Below are positions 42,366 to 50,687 of a stretch of DNA of 55,839 nucleotides, one piece after another (the stretch's first letter is position 1; each line of letters starts with the position of its first letter). The translations under genes were made by a program, and so were the position numbers. Below the pieces are notes generated by a model. That model did no database searches. It saw only the letters and a program-made list of their open reading frames with translations, and was not told the DNA's origin. The stretch lies in the NCBI GenBank assembly GCA_035633255.1, contig DASQFD010000005.1, forward strand, positions 1 through 55,839, written 5' to 3'. The stretch comes from DASQFD01 sp035633255. Lineage in GTDB: Bacteria; Actinomycetota; Actinomycetes; Actinomycetales; Dermatophilaceae.

Positions 42366-45300
42366 GTGACGCGCCGCCCCCTCCCGACGCGGCTGGTGGT
42401 CGCGGTTCTCGCCGCCCTGACCGGCGTGGTCACCGTGGTGGTCGGCGTCCCGGCCGCCGCACTGCCCGCCGCCGCACTGCCCGCCGCCGCACTCCCCGCC
42501 CCCGCCGCCGCCGCCCGCGCGGTAGCGGCCGCTCCGGCCGCCGTGCGCGCCACGACGCTCCTCGTCCCGGTGCGCCCCGAGCCGGACGGGACGGCCGTGC
42601 GGCTCGACGTCGACGTGTTCATCCCCGACGCCGGCGGCCGGCACCCGGCCGTCCTGCTCGCGCACGGGTTCGGCGGCAGCAAGAGCGACCTCGCCTCCCG
42701 GGCCCGGGAGCTCGCCGGCGCCGGGTACGTCGCGGTGACGTGGTCCGCCCGCGGCTTCGGGCGCTCCAGCGGGAGGATCCACCTCGACGACCCGGACTAC
42801 GAGGTCGCGGACGCCCGCGCGCTCGTCGACCTCCTCGCCGCCCGGCCGGACGTCCGGCTCGACGGTGCGGGCGACCCACGGGTCGGGGTGGCGGGGGGCT
42901 CCTACGGGGGCGCGCTCGCGCTCATGCTCGCCGGCGCCGACCGGCGGGTCGACGCCGTCGTCGCCCTCATCACCTGGCACGACCTCGCCGACGCCTTCTT
43001 CCCCCAGTCCGCCGTCTCCGCACCCGCCGCCGCCCGCCCCGGCACCGCATCCGACGCAGCCCTCCCCGCCTCCCCCGCCACCCCGGCCGCGCTGGCCACC
43101 CCGGCGGCGGTCGACCCGGTGGGTGGCACCGGGCCGCTCAAGCAGCTGTGGGCCAGCCGCTTCTTCACCGGTGCGGTCGCGGCCGAGGGGTCGCGCATCG
43201 CCGGCGCGACCGAGGCGCTGGAGTCCTCCGGGAGCGACCAGCCGGTTCCCATCCCCCCGGACCTGCTCTGCGGCCGCTTCGACCCCACGGTCTGCCGGCT
43301 GTTCCGCGCGGCGGCCGAGACCGGGCAGCCGAGCCCGCAGCTGCTGTCCCTGCTCCGCCGCCACAGCCCCGCGCCGCTCCTGCGCGGCATCAAGGTCCCG
43401 ACGATGCTGCAGCAGGGCATGGCGGACTCCCTCTTCGGCCTCGACCAGGCCGACGCCAACGCCCGCGGGCTGGCGGGACGGGTCCCGCTCGCCGTGCGGT
43501 GGACCGACGGCGGGCACGACGGCCCGAGCAGCACCGAGGCCGCCGACGAGCAGGCGGCGACCACGTGGCTCGACGCCCACCTCCGGCCGGACACCCCCCC
43601 GGCCGGCCTGCCCGTCCCGGGCTTCGTCTACGCCGCCGACTTCGCCACGAGGGGGCGCGCGGCCACGCTCCGCAGCCTGCCGGCATACCCGGGCCTGCCG
43701 GCATACCGCGGTCTCGCCGGCACGCCGGCACTCCCCCGGACCACCCTCCCGTTCGCCGCGCCGGCCCGTGAGGGCCTGCTGCCGCTGCTCACCCCGCCCG
43801 CGGGCCAGCCCGCCTCGGTGACCACCGTGCCCGGCGCCGGGCTGCTGGACACGACCGGGCTGCCGACCTACCCGCTGGCGGCCCTGGAGGGGCAGTCCGC
43901 CGCCTTCGACACCGCCGCCGCGCCGCGCCGGCTCACCGTGGTGGGCGCGCCCCGGGTCCGGCTCCGCGTGCTGTCCTCGGGCTCGCAGCAGACGCTGTTC
44001 CTCTCCCTGTGGCAGGTGGGCGGCGGGTCGGCGAACCAGCCCCGCCGGCTGGTGGCCCCGGTCCGGCTGGCGCTCGCGCCCGGCCGGCAGCAGGAGCTCA
44101 CCGTCGCCCTGCCCCCCGCGACGTATGCCGTCGAGCCCGGCACCGTGTGGCGGCTGCTGGTCACCAGCACGGACTCCGCCTACGCCGGCCCGCGGCAGGT
44201 GCGCCTCGACGGCGTCTCGCTCGCCGCTGCCGGTCTGGACCTTCCCGTCGCGGACGGGGCGGCGGTCGCCGACGGCGGGAGCGGCGCCGCCGGGACCGAG
44301 CGGGACACCCAGTCGCGGGTGGTCGGCGGCCTGCTCGCCGCCCTGCTCGCCGGCCTGCTCGTCAGCGCACTCTGGCGGGCGCGCCAGCGGACCCGTCGGG
44401 ACACCGCGCCCACCGCGCCGCTCACCGCTGCCGACGGTGGCCCGCCGCCGCCGGTCGTGGTCGAGAACCTCGTCAAGACCTACCCCGACGGCCACCTGGC
44501 CGTGGACGACATCAGCTTCGCGGTCGCGCCCGGCGAGGTGGTCGGGCTGCTCGGGCCGAACGGCGCCGGCAAGACCACGACCATCCGGGTGCTCCTCGGG
44601 CTGCTCCGCCCCGACTCCGGCACCGTCCGGGTGCACGGGCACCCGGTCGAGCCCGGTGCGCCGGTGCTCGCCCACGTCGGGGCGCTCGTCGAGGGCCCGG
44701 GCTTCCTCCCGCACCTCAGCGGCCGGGCCAACCTCGAGGCGTTCTGGGCCGCGACGGGGCGCGACCCGCGCGACGCGCGGTTCGAGGAGGTGCTCGAGAT
44801 CGCGGCGCTGGGCGAGGCGGTCGAGCGCCCGGTGCGCACCTACAGCCACGGCATGCGGCAGCGGCTGGGCATCGCGCAGTCGATGCTCGGCGTGCCGGAC
44901 CTGCTCGTGCTCGACGAGCCCACCAACGGCCTGGACCCGCCGCAGATCGCCGCCATGCGCGGGGTGCTTCGCAGGTATGCCGGGACCGGCCGGACCGTGC
45001 TCGTCTCCAGCCACCTGCTCGGCGAGGTGGAGATGACGTGCACCTCCGTCGTCGTGCTGCACCAGGGGCGGGTGGTCGCCCAGGGGTCCGTGGCGGAGCT
45101 CCTGGAGGCCGACGGCACGGCCGTGGTCGACCTGGCGACAGGTGCGGAGGCCGGCGCCCTCGCCGAGGTGCTGCGGAGCCGGGACGAGGTGAGCGCCGTG
45201 GACGTCGAGGGCGGCGGCCGCCTCGTGGTGCACTCCTCCCTGCCGCGCGCGGAGGTGGTGCGCGAGCTGGTCGGGGCGGGCGCACCCGTGGTCGGCGTGT

Positions 45301-45455
45301 CGGGGCGACGGCACCTCGAGCAGGTCTTCCTCGGCATGATCGCCGCGGCCGGTGACGATCGGGTGAGCATGGTCGAGCAGGGAGCCGGGATGAGCGAGGA
45401 CGAGCAGGCACGGGCACGCGATGAGCACGGGACGAGCAGGGACGAGCAGGCATGA
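42366..45455 (+). CDS. Exported alpha/beta hydrolase fused to ABC ATPase
   Basis: A 1029-residue fusion. Residues 1-50 form a signal anchor (RLVVAVLAALTGVVTVVVGV) and a PAAAL repeat linker (15-bp units, 42451-42495). Residues about 60-640 are an X-Pro dipeptidyl-peptidase/CocE-like hydrolase: AVLLAHGFGGSKSD, nucleophile GGSYGG (Ser179), an Asp candidate in QQGMADSLFGLD, a His in WTDGGHDGPS, and a C-terminal beta domain with PRVRLRVLSSGS. A second helix (VVGGLLAALLAGLLVSALW, about 651-670) leads to a cytosolic ATPase: Walker A LLGPNGAGKTTTIRVLLGLL, signature YSHGMRQRLGIAQSML, Walker B LLVLDEPTNGLD. The permease follows directly. Similar fusions occur in Actinomycetota; the substrate is unknown. 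Confidence 0.9.
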   Translation: MTRRPLPTRLVVAVLAALTGVVTVVVGVPAAALPAAALPAAALPAPAAAARAVAAAPAAVRATTLLVPVRPEPDGTAVRLDVDVFIPDAGGRHPAVLLAHGFGGSKSDLASRARELAGAGYVAVTWSARGFGRSSGRIHLDDPDYEVADARALVDLLAARPDVRLDGAGDPRVGVAGGSYGGALALMLAGADRRVDAVVALITWHDLADAFFPQSAVSAPAAARPGTASDAALPASPATPAALATPAAVDPVGGTGPLKQLWASRFFTGAVAAEGSRIAGATEALESSGSDQPVPIPPDLLCGRFDPTVCRLFRAAAETGQPSPQLLSLLRRHSPAPLLRGIKVPTMLQQGMADSLFGLDQADANARGLAGRVPLAVRWTDGGHDGPSSTEAADEQAATTWLDAHLRPDTPPAGLPVPGFVYAADFATRGRAATLRSLPAYPGLPAYRGLAGTPALPRTTLPFAAPAREGLLPLLTPPAGQPASVTTVPGAGLLDTTGLPTYPLAALEGQSAAFDTAAAPRRLTVVGAPRVRLRVLSSGSQQTLFLSLWQVGGGSANQPRRLVAPVRLALAPGRQQELTVALPPATYAVEPGTVWRLLVTSTDSAYAGPRQVRLDGVSLAAAGLDLPVADGAAVADGGSGAAGTERDTQSRVVGGLLAALLAGLLVSALWRARQRTRRDTAPTAPLTAADGGPPPPVVVENLVKTYPDGHLAVDDISFAVAPGEVVGLLGPNGAGKTTTIRVLLGLLRPDSGTVRVHGHPVEPGAPVLAHVGALVEGPGFLPHLSGRANLEAFWAATGRDPRDARFEEVLEIAALGEAVERPVRTYSHGMRQRLGIAQSMLGVPDLLVLDEPTNGLDPPQIAAMRGVLRRYAGTGRTVLVSSHLLGEVEMTCTSVVVLHQGRVVAQGSVAELLEADGTAVVDLATGAEAGALAEVLRSRDEVSAVDVEGGGRLVVHSSLPRAEVVRELVGAGAPVVGVSGRRHLEQVFLGMIAAAGDDRVSMVEQGAGMSEDEQARARDEHGTSRDEQA

Positions 45456-45468
45456 GCACGCGATGAGC
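45399..45468 (+). repeat. 42-bp-period duplication over the ATPase stop / permease start
   Basis: A 28-bp segment at 45399-45426 recurs at 45441-45468 with two mismatches. In the second copy the change creates the TGA stop (45453-45455) of the fusion gene. Both copies contain an in-frame permease ATG (45421 and 45463). Confidence 0.75.
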
Positions 45469-46425
45469 GACGTGGGAGCACCGCAGACAGCGGGCCACGG
45501 TGCGGCCCGCGCGGAGCCAGCGCATCCGGACGCGGCGCGGCCGGACGCGGCGCGCCCCGAGCCGGCGGCCCCGCGCCGGGAGCTGGCACCGCCGCGCACG
45601 GTGCGGCGCCCCCTGTCCTGGCGGGCGGAGGCACGCCGCCAGCTGCGCCGCCGGCGGACCCTGTGGTCCTTCGGGGTGCTCCTGGCCCTCCCGCTCATCA
45701 TGGTGCTGGCCTTCGCGCTCGGTGACGGAGAGGGCGACGACGGCGCGGGCGGCGCCCCGCGGTTCGTCGACCTGGCGACCACCGGCTCGGCGAACTTCAC
45801 CATCTTCACCGTGTTCGCCACGGCCGACCTGCTGCTCGTCATCCTCGCCGCGCTCTTCGTCGGCGACACCGTGCCGTCGGAGGCCTCATGGTCCACGCTG
45901 CGGTACCTGCTCGCCGCCCCCGTCGCGCGGGCGCGGCTGCTGACCAGCAAGCTCGTCGTCGGCCTGGCGAGCACCGGAGCCGCGGTCGTCCTGCTCGCGG
46001 TCTGGGCGCTCCTCGTCGGCGGGCTCGCCTACGGCTGGCAGGGGTTCACCGGGCCCACCGGGACCGGGCTGCCCTGGGGCACCTTCCTCGTGCGGATGGC
46101 GCTGGTGCTGGCCTACCTCTGGGTGACCGTGCTCCAGGTGGCGGCGCTGGCGTTCCTCCTCGGCGTGCGCACCGACGCCCCGCTCGCGGCGGTCGGCGGC
46201 GCGGTGCTCGTCGTGATCGTCTCCTCGATCCTCGACGCGATCGACACGCTCGGCGACCTGCGCCAGGCGCTCCCCATGCACTGGTCACGGGCCTGGACCG
46301 ACCTGCTCGTGCCCGTGGTCGACTGGACCGACCTGCGCCGCGGGGTGCTGTGGTCGCTGCTCTGGACCGTCGTGCTGCTCGCGCTCGCCTACCGGCACTT
46401 CGGCCGCAAGGACGTCCAGAGCTGA
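45463..46425 (+). CDS. ABC-2 type permease for the fusion ATPase
   Basis: A 320-residue membrane protein. The N-terminal 65 residues are Ala/Pro/Arg-rich and cytosolic, with DAARPDAARPE repeats. About six helices follow, among them LWSFGVLLALPLIMVLAFAL, FATADLLLVILAALFVGDTV, GAAVVLLAVWALLVGGLAYG, MALVLAYLWVTVLQVAALAF and AAVGGAVLVVIVSSILDAID, ending in LLWTVVLLALAYRHFGRKDV, a normal ABC-2 permease end. ATG 45463 lies 7 nt after the ATPase stop; ATG 45421 in the same frame (14 residues longer) is the duplicated alternative. It should form the exporter with the ATPase domain of the preceding protein. Confidence 0.88.
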   Translation: MSDVGAPQTAGHGAARAEPAHPDAARPDAARPEPAAPRRELAPPRTVRRPLSWRAEARRQLRRRRTLWSFGVLLALPLIMVLAFALGDGEGDDGAGGAPRFVDLATTGSANFTIFTVFATADLLLVILAALFVGDTVPSEASWSTLRYLLAAPVARARLLTSKLVVGLASTGAAVVLLAVWALLVGGLAYGWQGFTGPTGTGLPWGTFLVRMALVLAYLWVTVLQVAALAFLLGVRTDAPLAAVGGAVLVVIVSSILDAIDTLGDLRQALPMHWSRAWTDLLVPVVDWTDLRRGVLWSLLWTVVLLALAYRHFGRKDVQS

Positions 46426-46440
46426 GCCTGCCGGGCCGTG

Positions 46441-46503
46441 CCGGGCCGCCGGCCACTGGATGGCTGGGCTGGCCGGGCTGGCCGGGCCGCCGGCTACTGG
46501 ATG
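46441..46503. repeat. 22-bp direct repeat copying the rbpA 3' end
   Basis: Copies at 46441-46462 and 46482-46503 differ at one base. In the gene copy the minus strand reads ATCCAGTAG (stop); in the downstream copy it reads ATCCAGTGG. They lie in the convergent spacer between the permease and rbpA. Confidence 0.75.
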
Positions 46504-46844
46504 AGGCGGCGGCCGCGCAGGCTCTGCAGCGCCTCGTCCAGGATGGCCTGCCCGTCGGCGTCGGAGCGGCGCTCCTTCACGTAGGCGAGGTGGGTCTTGT
46601 AGGGCTCCACCTTCGGTGGCGCCGGTGGGTTCTCCTGGTCGCGGCCGGCGGGCAGGCCGCACCGCGGGCAGTCCCACAGCTCCGGCACGGCCAACCCGGG
46701 CTCCTGGGCGAAGCTCGGGCGCGTCTCGTGGCCGTTCGAGCACCAGAACGAGATGTGCACCCGCGGTGCCATGTCGCCGCGGTCGGCCTCCCCCATGGGT
46801 CCAGCACCGACCCTGCTGCCCCGGATCGCGTTGCCACCAGCCAT
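46494..46844 (-). CDS. rbpA: RNA polymerase-binding protein RbpA
   Basis: A 116-residue RbpA, an actinobacteria-specific factor that binds RNA polymerase and the principal sigma factor and stabilises open complexes. The N-terminal tail has GNAIRGSRVGAGPMGEADRG; the zinc core domain has ISFWCSNGHETRPSF and WDCPRCGLPAG; the C-terminal sigma-interacting part has PYKTHLAYVKERRSDADGQA and EALQSLRGRRLIQ. ATG 46844 has an SD-like aaagg. Its stop codon lies in a direct repeat. Confidence 0.97.
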   Translation of the reverse strand: MAGGNAIRGSRVGAGPMGEADRGDMAPRVHISFWCSNGHETRPSFAQEPGLAVPELWDCPRCGLPAGRDQENPPAPPKVEPYKTHLAYVKERRSDADGQAILDEALQSLRGRRLIQ

Positions 46845-46870
46845 GTCAAGAAACCTTTCGCGTCAGCGTT

Positions 46871-47116
46871 TCAGGATGCGAAGCGATCGAGGACGCCGAG
46901 CCCCACGATGCAGGTGAACCACACGAGCGCGACCGCCACGGTGATCCGGTCCAGGTTGCGCTCGGCCACCGACGAGCCACCCAGCGAGCTGGACATGCCG
47001 CCGCCGAACATGTCGGAGAGGCCGCCGCCCTTGCCCTTGTGCAAGAGGATCAACAGGGTGAGGAAGAGACCTCCGATCACCAGGAGTACCTGGAGACCGA
47101 TGCGTACCGCGTCCAC
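46871..47116 (-). CDS. secG: Preprotein translocase subunit SecG
   Basis: An 81-residue membrane protein of the Sec translocon with two helices: IGLQVLLVIGGLFLTLLILL and ITVAVALVWFTCIVGLGVLD. Between them is the conserved HKGKGGGLSDMFGGGMSSSL. GTG 47116 has an SD (aaagg) and gives a normal length. It lies in the conserved actinobacterial order with tpiA upstream and rbpA downstream. Confidence 0.95.
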   Translation of the reverse strand: MDAVRIGLQVLLVIGGLFLTLLILLHKGKGGGLSDMFGGGMSSSLGGSSVAERNLDRITVAVALVWFTCIVGLGVLDRFAS

Positions 47117-47354
47117 GTGTGGTGCCTTTGCGTCGGGGCCGTGAGCCGGGAACGAACCAGGGCCGTGCGTCCGGGCGCGCACGTCACGCGCCGCATGAGG
47201 GTCGGGAAGCGCCGTTCCGCGCGTCACCACCCCTCAGCGGCAGCGCGCACGCACAGGATACCTGCTGCGGTGCTCGGCCCCCGGTGCCACCATGTCGTGC
47301 CACCGTGGTGTCCCGCTGTGTGCGGCTGTGCCTCGGGCCCGAACCGGCGGCCGG
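47117..47354. other. secG-tpiA spacer without a gene
   Basis: 238 bp with no coding signal. The minus strand contains TATCCT (47255-47260), a possible -10 for secG with a leader of about 130 nt. A CCACCATG/CACCGTGG-like hairpin near 47288-47312 is weak. Confidence 0.4.
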
Positions 47355-48149
47355 TCAGCCCGCGGTCAGGTGCTCGCGGAACCGGGCGATGGCGGCGAAC
47401 TCCTCGGCGTCGAGCGAGGCACCGCCGATCAGCGCTCCGTCGACGTCCTCCTTGGCCATGATCGCCGCCACGTTGCTCGACTTCACCGACCCGCCGTAGA
47501 GGATGCGGATGCCGTCGGCCGTGTCACCGGAGTACAGCTCGGCGACCTTGGTCCGGATCGCGGCGCAGACCTCCTGCGCGTCCTCCGGGGTGGCCACCTC
47601 GCCGGTGCCGATCGCCCACACGGGCTCGTAGGCAATGACCAGGCTGCGGAAGTCCTCGGCCGGCAGTCCCTCCAGCGCCGCCTCGACCTGGGCCAGCACG
47701 TGCTCGACGTGCGTGCCGGCCTGGCGGATCTCCAGCCCCTCGCCGCAGCAGAAGATCGGCGTCACGCCGTGCCGGTAGGCGGCCTTGATCTTCGCGCCCA
47801 CGACCTCGTCGCCCTCGGCGTGGTACTCCCGGCGCTCGCTGTGCCCCACCGTGACGTAGGTGCAGCCCAGCTTGGCGAGGAAGGCGCCGCTGATCTCTCC
47901 GGTGTAGGCCCCCGAGTCGTGGACCGAGAGGTCCTGCGCGCCGTAGCGGATCGCGAGCTTGTCGCCCTCGACCAGGGTCTGCACGCTGCGCAGGTCGGTG
48001 AACGGCGGCAGCACGGCCACCTCGACGCCCGCGTGGTCGTGCTTGGCGTCCCGCAGCGTCCATTCCAGCTTCTGCACCAGGTGGGTCGCCTGCAGGTGGT
48101 CGAGGTTCATCTTCCAGTTCCCCGCCATGAGGGGGGTACGGGTGGCCAT
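47355..48149 (-). CDS. tpiA: Triosephosphate isomerase
   Basis: A 264-residue TIM barrel. Catalytic residues: Lys in PLMAGNWKMNLDHL, His in YVTVGHSERREYH, Glu in VIAYEPVWAIGTGEVA; the phosphate loops are GGSVKSSNV and GGASLD. It interconverts dihydroxyacetone phosphate and glyceraldehyde-3-phosphate. ATG 48149 has a strong SD (aaggag). It follows pgk by 43 bp in the gap-pgk-tpi operon. Confidence 0.97.
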   Translation of the reverse strand: MATRTPLMAGNWKMNLDHLQATHLVQKLEWTLRDAKHDHAGVEVAVLPPFTDLRSVQTLVEGDKLAIRYGAQDLSVHDSGAYTGEISGAFLAKLGCTYVTVGHSERREYHAEGDEVVGAKIKAAYRHGVTPIFCCGEGLEIRQAGTHVEHVLAQVEAALEGLPAEDFRSLVIAYEPVWAIGTGEVATPEDAQEVCAAIRTKVAELYSGDTADGIRILYGGSVKSSNVAAIMAKEDVDGALIGGASLDAEEFAAIARFREHLTAG

Positions 48150-48192
48150 GTGGGTGCTCCTTCGTGCCGGGGGATGAGGGGGTGACGCCGGG

Positions 48193-49407
48193 CTAGCCCT
48201 GCTCGAGGACGGCGATGCCGGGGAGCTCCTTGCCCTCGAGGTACTCGAGGGAGGCCCCACCGCCGGTGGAGATGTGGCCGAACTGCCCGTCATCGAAGCC
48301 GAGCTGTCGGACTGCGGCCGCGGAGTCGCCGCCGCCCACGACGGTGAGCGCACCGTCGGCCGTCACGTCGACCAGCGCCTGCGCGAGCGCGCGGGTGCCG
48401 GCGGCGAACGGGGCCATCTCGAACGCGCCCATGGGCCCGTTCCAGAAGACGGTGCGCGTGTCGGCCAGCTTCGAGGCGTAGAGCTCCGCCGAACGGGGCC
48501 CGATGTCCAGACCCATCATGTCGGCCGGGATGGCGTCCGCCGGCACCGTGACGACCTCGGTGTCGGCGGAGAACTCCCGCCCACACACGACGTCGACGGG
48601 CAGCACGATCTCCACCCCGCTCTCCGCGGCCCGGGCGAGGTAGCCCCGGCACGCGTCGACGCTACCGGCGTCGAAGAGGCTCTTCCCGATCTCGTGGCCC
48701 TGGGCCGCGAGGAAGGTGAAGAGCATGCCGCCGCCGATGAGGAGCCGGTCGGCGGTGCCCATCAGGTTGTCGATGACGGCCAGCTTGTCGGCGACCTTGG
48801 CACCACCGAGCACCACGGCATACGGACGCTCGGCGTCGACGGTGAGGCGACGCAGCACCTCGACCTCGGACCGGACCAGCCCACCCATGGCGGACGGGAG
48901 CAGGCGGGCCACGTCGTAGACGGAGGCCTGCCTGCGGTGCACGACCCCGAACCCGTCGGAGACGTAGGCGTCGGCGAGCCCGGCGAGCCGCTCGGCGAAC
49001 GCCCCGCGCTCCACCTCGTCCTTGGACGTCTCGCCCGGGTTGAACCGGAGGTTCTCCAGGAGGACGACGTCCCCGTCGACCATGGCGTCCACGGCGGCCC
49101 GGGCGCCCTCGCCGACGGTGTCGGGCGAGAAGGTCACCGCGGTCCCGAGCAGCTCTCCGAGGCGGCCGGCGACCGGCGCCAGGGAGTACCTGGCGTCCGG
49201 GGCGCCCTTGGGCCGTCCGAGGTGGGCGCACACGACCACGCGTGCGCCCGCCTCGGTGAGCTCGCGGATCGTCGGCACCGACGCACGGATCCGGCCGTCG
49301 TCGGTGATCGTCGACCCGTCGAGCGGGACGTTGAGGTCGGACCGGACGAGCACGCGCTTGCCGCGCAGCCCGCCCAGCCGGTCGGCCAGCTCGGCGATGG
49401 TGGCCAC
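48193..49407 (-). CDS. pgk: Phosphoglycerate kinase
   Basis: A 404-residue two-domain kinase. The signature RVLVRSDLNVPLDG and CAHLGRPKG mark the N-domain; the C-domain has VLGGAKVADKLAVIDNL, VFWNGPMGAFEMAPFAAG and TVVGGGDSAAAV. GTG 49407 lies 5 bp after the gap stop and gives the usual MATIAEL start. It ends 43 bp before tpiA. Confidence 0.97.
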   Translation of the reverse strand: MATIAELADRLGGLRGKRVLVRSDLNVPLDGSTITDDGRIRASVPTIRELTEAGARVVVCAHLGRPKGAPDARYSLAPVAGRLGELLGTAVTFSPDTVGEGARAAVDAMVDGDVVLLENLRFNPGETSKDEVERGAFAERLAGLADAYVSDGFGVVHRRQASVYDVARLLPSAMGGLVRSEVEVLRRLTVDAERPYAVVLGGAKVADKLAVIDNLMGTADRLLIGGGMLFTFLAAQGHEIGKSLFDAGSVDACRGYLARAAESGVEIVLPVDVVCGREFSADTEVVTVPADAIPADMMGLDIGPRSAELYASKLADTRTVFWNGPMGAFEMAPFAAGTRALAQALVDVTADGALTVVGGGDSAAAVRQLGFDDGQFGHISTGGGASLEYLEGKELPGIAVLEQG

Positions 49408-49412
49408 CGGCG

Positions 49413-50417
49413 TCAGAGGTCCTTGCCGACGACCTCGACGAGGTCGATGAGGCGGTTGCTGTAGCCCCACTCGTTGTCGTACCAGCCGACCACCTTGACC
49501 GTGTTGCCGATGACCTTGGTCAGGCCGGAGTCGAAGATGCACGAGCTCGGGTCGGTGACGATGTCCGCGGAGACGATCGGGTCCTCGGTGTACTTCAGGT
49601 AGCCCTTGAGCGGGCCCTCGGCCGCCGCCTTGACGATCGCGTTGACCTCCTCGACGGAGGTCTCGCGCCCGGCCTCGAAGGTGAGGTCGGTCGCCGAGCC
49701 GGTCGGGGTCGGGACGCGCAGGGCGTAGCCGTCGAGCTTGCCCTTGAGCTCGGGCATGACCAGGCCGATGGCCTTGGCGGCGCCGGTGCTCGTCGGGATG
49801 ATCGACAGCGCGGCGGCGCGGGCGCGACGGAGGTCCTTGTGCGGGCCGTCGAGCAGGTTCTGGTCCGAGGTGTAGGCGTGGACCGTCGTCATCAGGCCCT
49901 TGACGATGCCCAGCTCGTCGGACAGCGGCTTGGCCATGGGGGCCAGGCAGTTCGTCGTGCAGGACGCGTTGGAGATGACGTGGTGGTTGGCCGGGTCGTA
50001 GTCCTGGTGGTTGACGCCCATGACGAAGGTGGCGTCCTCGTTCTTGGCCGGCGCGGAGATGATGACCTTCTTGGCGCCCCCGTCGATGTGGGCCCTGGCC
50101 TTGGTCGCGTCGGTGAAGATACCCGTGGACTCGATGACGACGTCCGCGCCGGACTCGCCCCACTTGATGGCGGCGGGGTCGCGCTCCTCGAAGACCCGCA
50201 CGGTCGTGCTGCCGACGGTGATCGAGTCCTCGGTGTAGGAGACGTCGTCCGCGAGGACACCGAGCACGGAGTCGTACTTGAGCAGGTGGGCGATGGTCTT
50301 GTTGTCCATCAGGTCGTTGGCGGCGACGATCTCGATGTCGGCGCCGGAGGCCTGGACGGCCCGGAAGAAGTTCCTGCCGATGCGGCCGAATCCGTTGATC
50401 CCTACGCGAACAGTCAC
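49413..50417 (-). CDS. gap: Glyceraldehyde-3-phosphate dehydrogenase
   Basis: A 334-residue enzyme of lower glycolysis. NAD-binding start VRVGINGFGRIGRNFFRA, catalytic Cys in ISNASCTTNCLAPMAKPL, and YDNEWGYSNRLIDLVEVVG at the C-terminus. The Asp after the second strand (AANDLMDNK) fits NAD specificity. GTG 50417 follows SD ggaaggtg. It is the first gene of gap-pgk-tpiA. Confidence 0.97.
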   Translation of the reverse strand: MTVRVGINGFGRIGRNFFRAVQASGADIEIVAANDLMDNKTIAHLLKYDSVLGVLADDVSYTEDSITVGSTTVRVFEERDPAAIKWGESGADVVIESTGIFTDATKARAHIDGGAKKVIISAPAKNEDATFVMGVNHQDYDPANHHVISNASCTTNCLAPMAKPLSDELGIVKGLMTTVHAYTSDQNLLDGPHKDLRRARAAALSIIPTSTGAAKAIGLVMPELKGKLDGYALRVPTPTGSATDLTFEAGRETSVEEVNAIVKAAAEGPLKGYLKYTEDPIVSADIVTDPSSCIFDSGLTKVIGNTVKVVGWYDNEWGYSNRLIDLVEVVGKDL

Positions 50418-50481
50418 GATGGACACCTTCCGATCTGAGGGTGGTGTGCCGCCCTTCCGCCGCACACCGTTTCCGGCTCAC

Positions 50482-50487
50482 ACCCTA
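50482..50487 (-). promoter_or_regulatory. gap -10 box (leadered)
   Basis: TAGGGT on the minus strand about 65 nt before the gap start. No clear -35. Confidence 0.45.
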
Positions 50488-50557
50488 GTGGCGGGGGCTG
50501 CCGGAGGGGTACGCGGTCCGGGCCGTTCACCGCACGGCAACCGGGCGGCCGAGCGGG

Positions 50558-50687
50558 TCACCGGTCGAGCGGGCGCGCGGTCACCCGTCGAGCGGGCGCG
50601 CGGTCACCCGTCGAGCGGGCGCGGGATCACCCGTCGAGCGGGCGCGGGATCACCCGTCGAGCGGGCGCCGGGTCACCCGTCGAGCAT
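50558..50687. repeat. 23-bp tandem repeat copying the whiA 3' end
   Basis: Five tandem 23-bp units start at 50558, 50581, 50604, 50627 and 50650. They run straight into the whiA 3' end (50673-50687). On the minus strand each unit contains CTCGACGGGTGA, where TGA matches the whiA stop; the first (distal) unit has one substitution (CTCGACCGGTGA). They fill the whiA-gap spacer. Confidence 0.9.

Noticed and set aside
42366..45455. Possibility that the hydrolase-ABC gene is two genes joined by a sequencing error
   Set aside because: The join region contains a sensible membrane helix and a charged linker in one frame, and similar fusions are known in Actinomycetota. I therefore kept it as one gene.
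50558..50672. Tandem repeats considered as a CRISPR array
   Set aside because: Units abut with no spacers and no cas genes are nearby. The same holds for 17246-17296 and 55753-55839.
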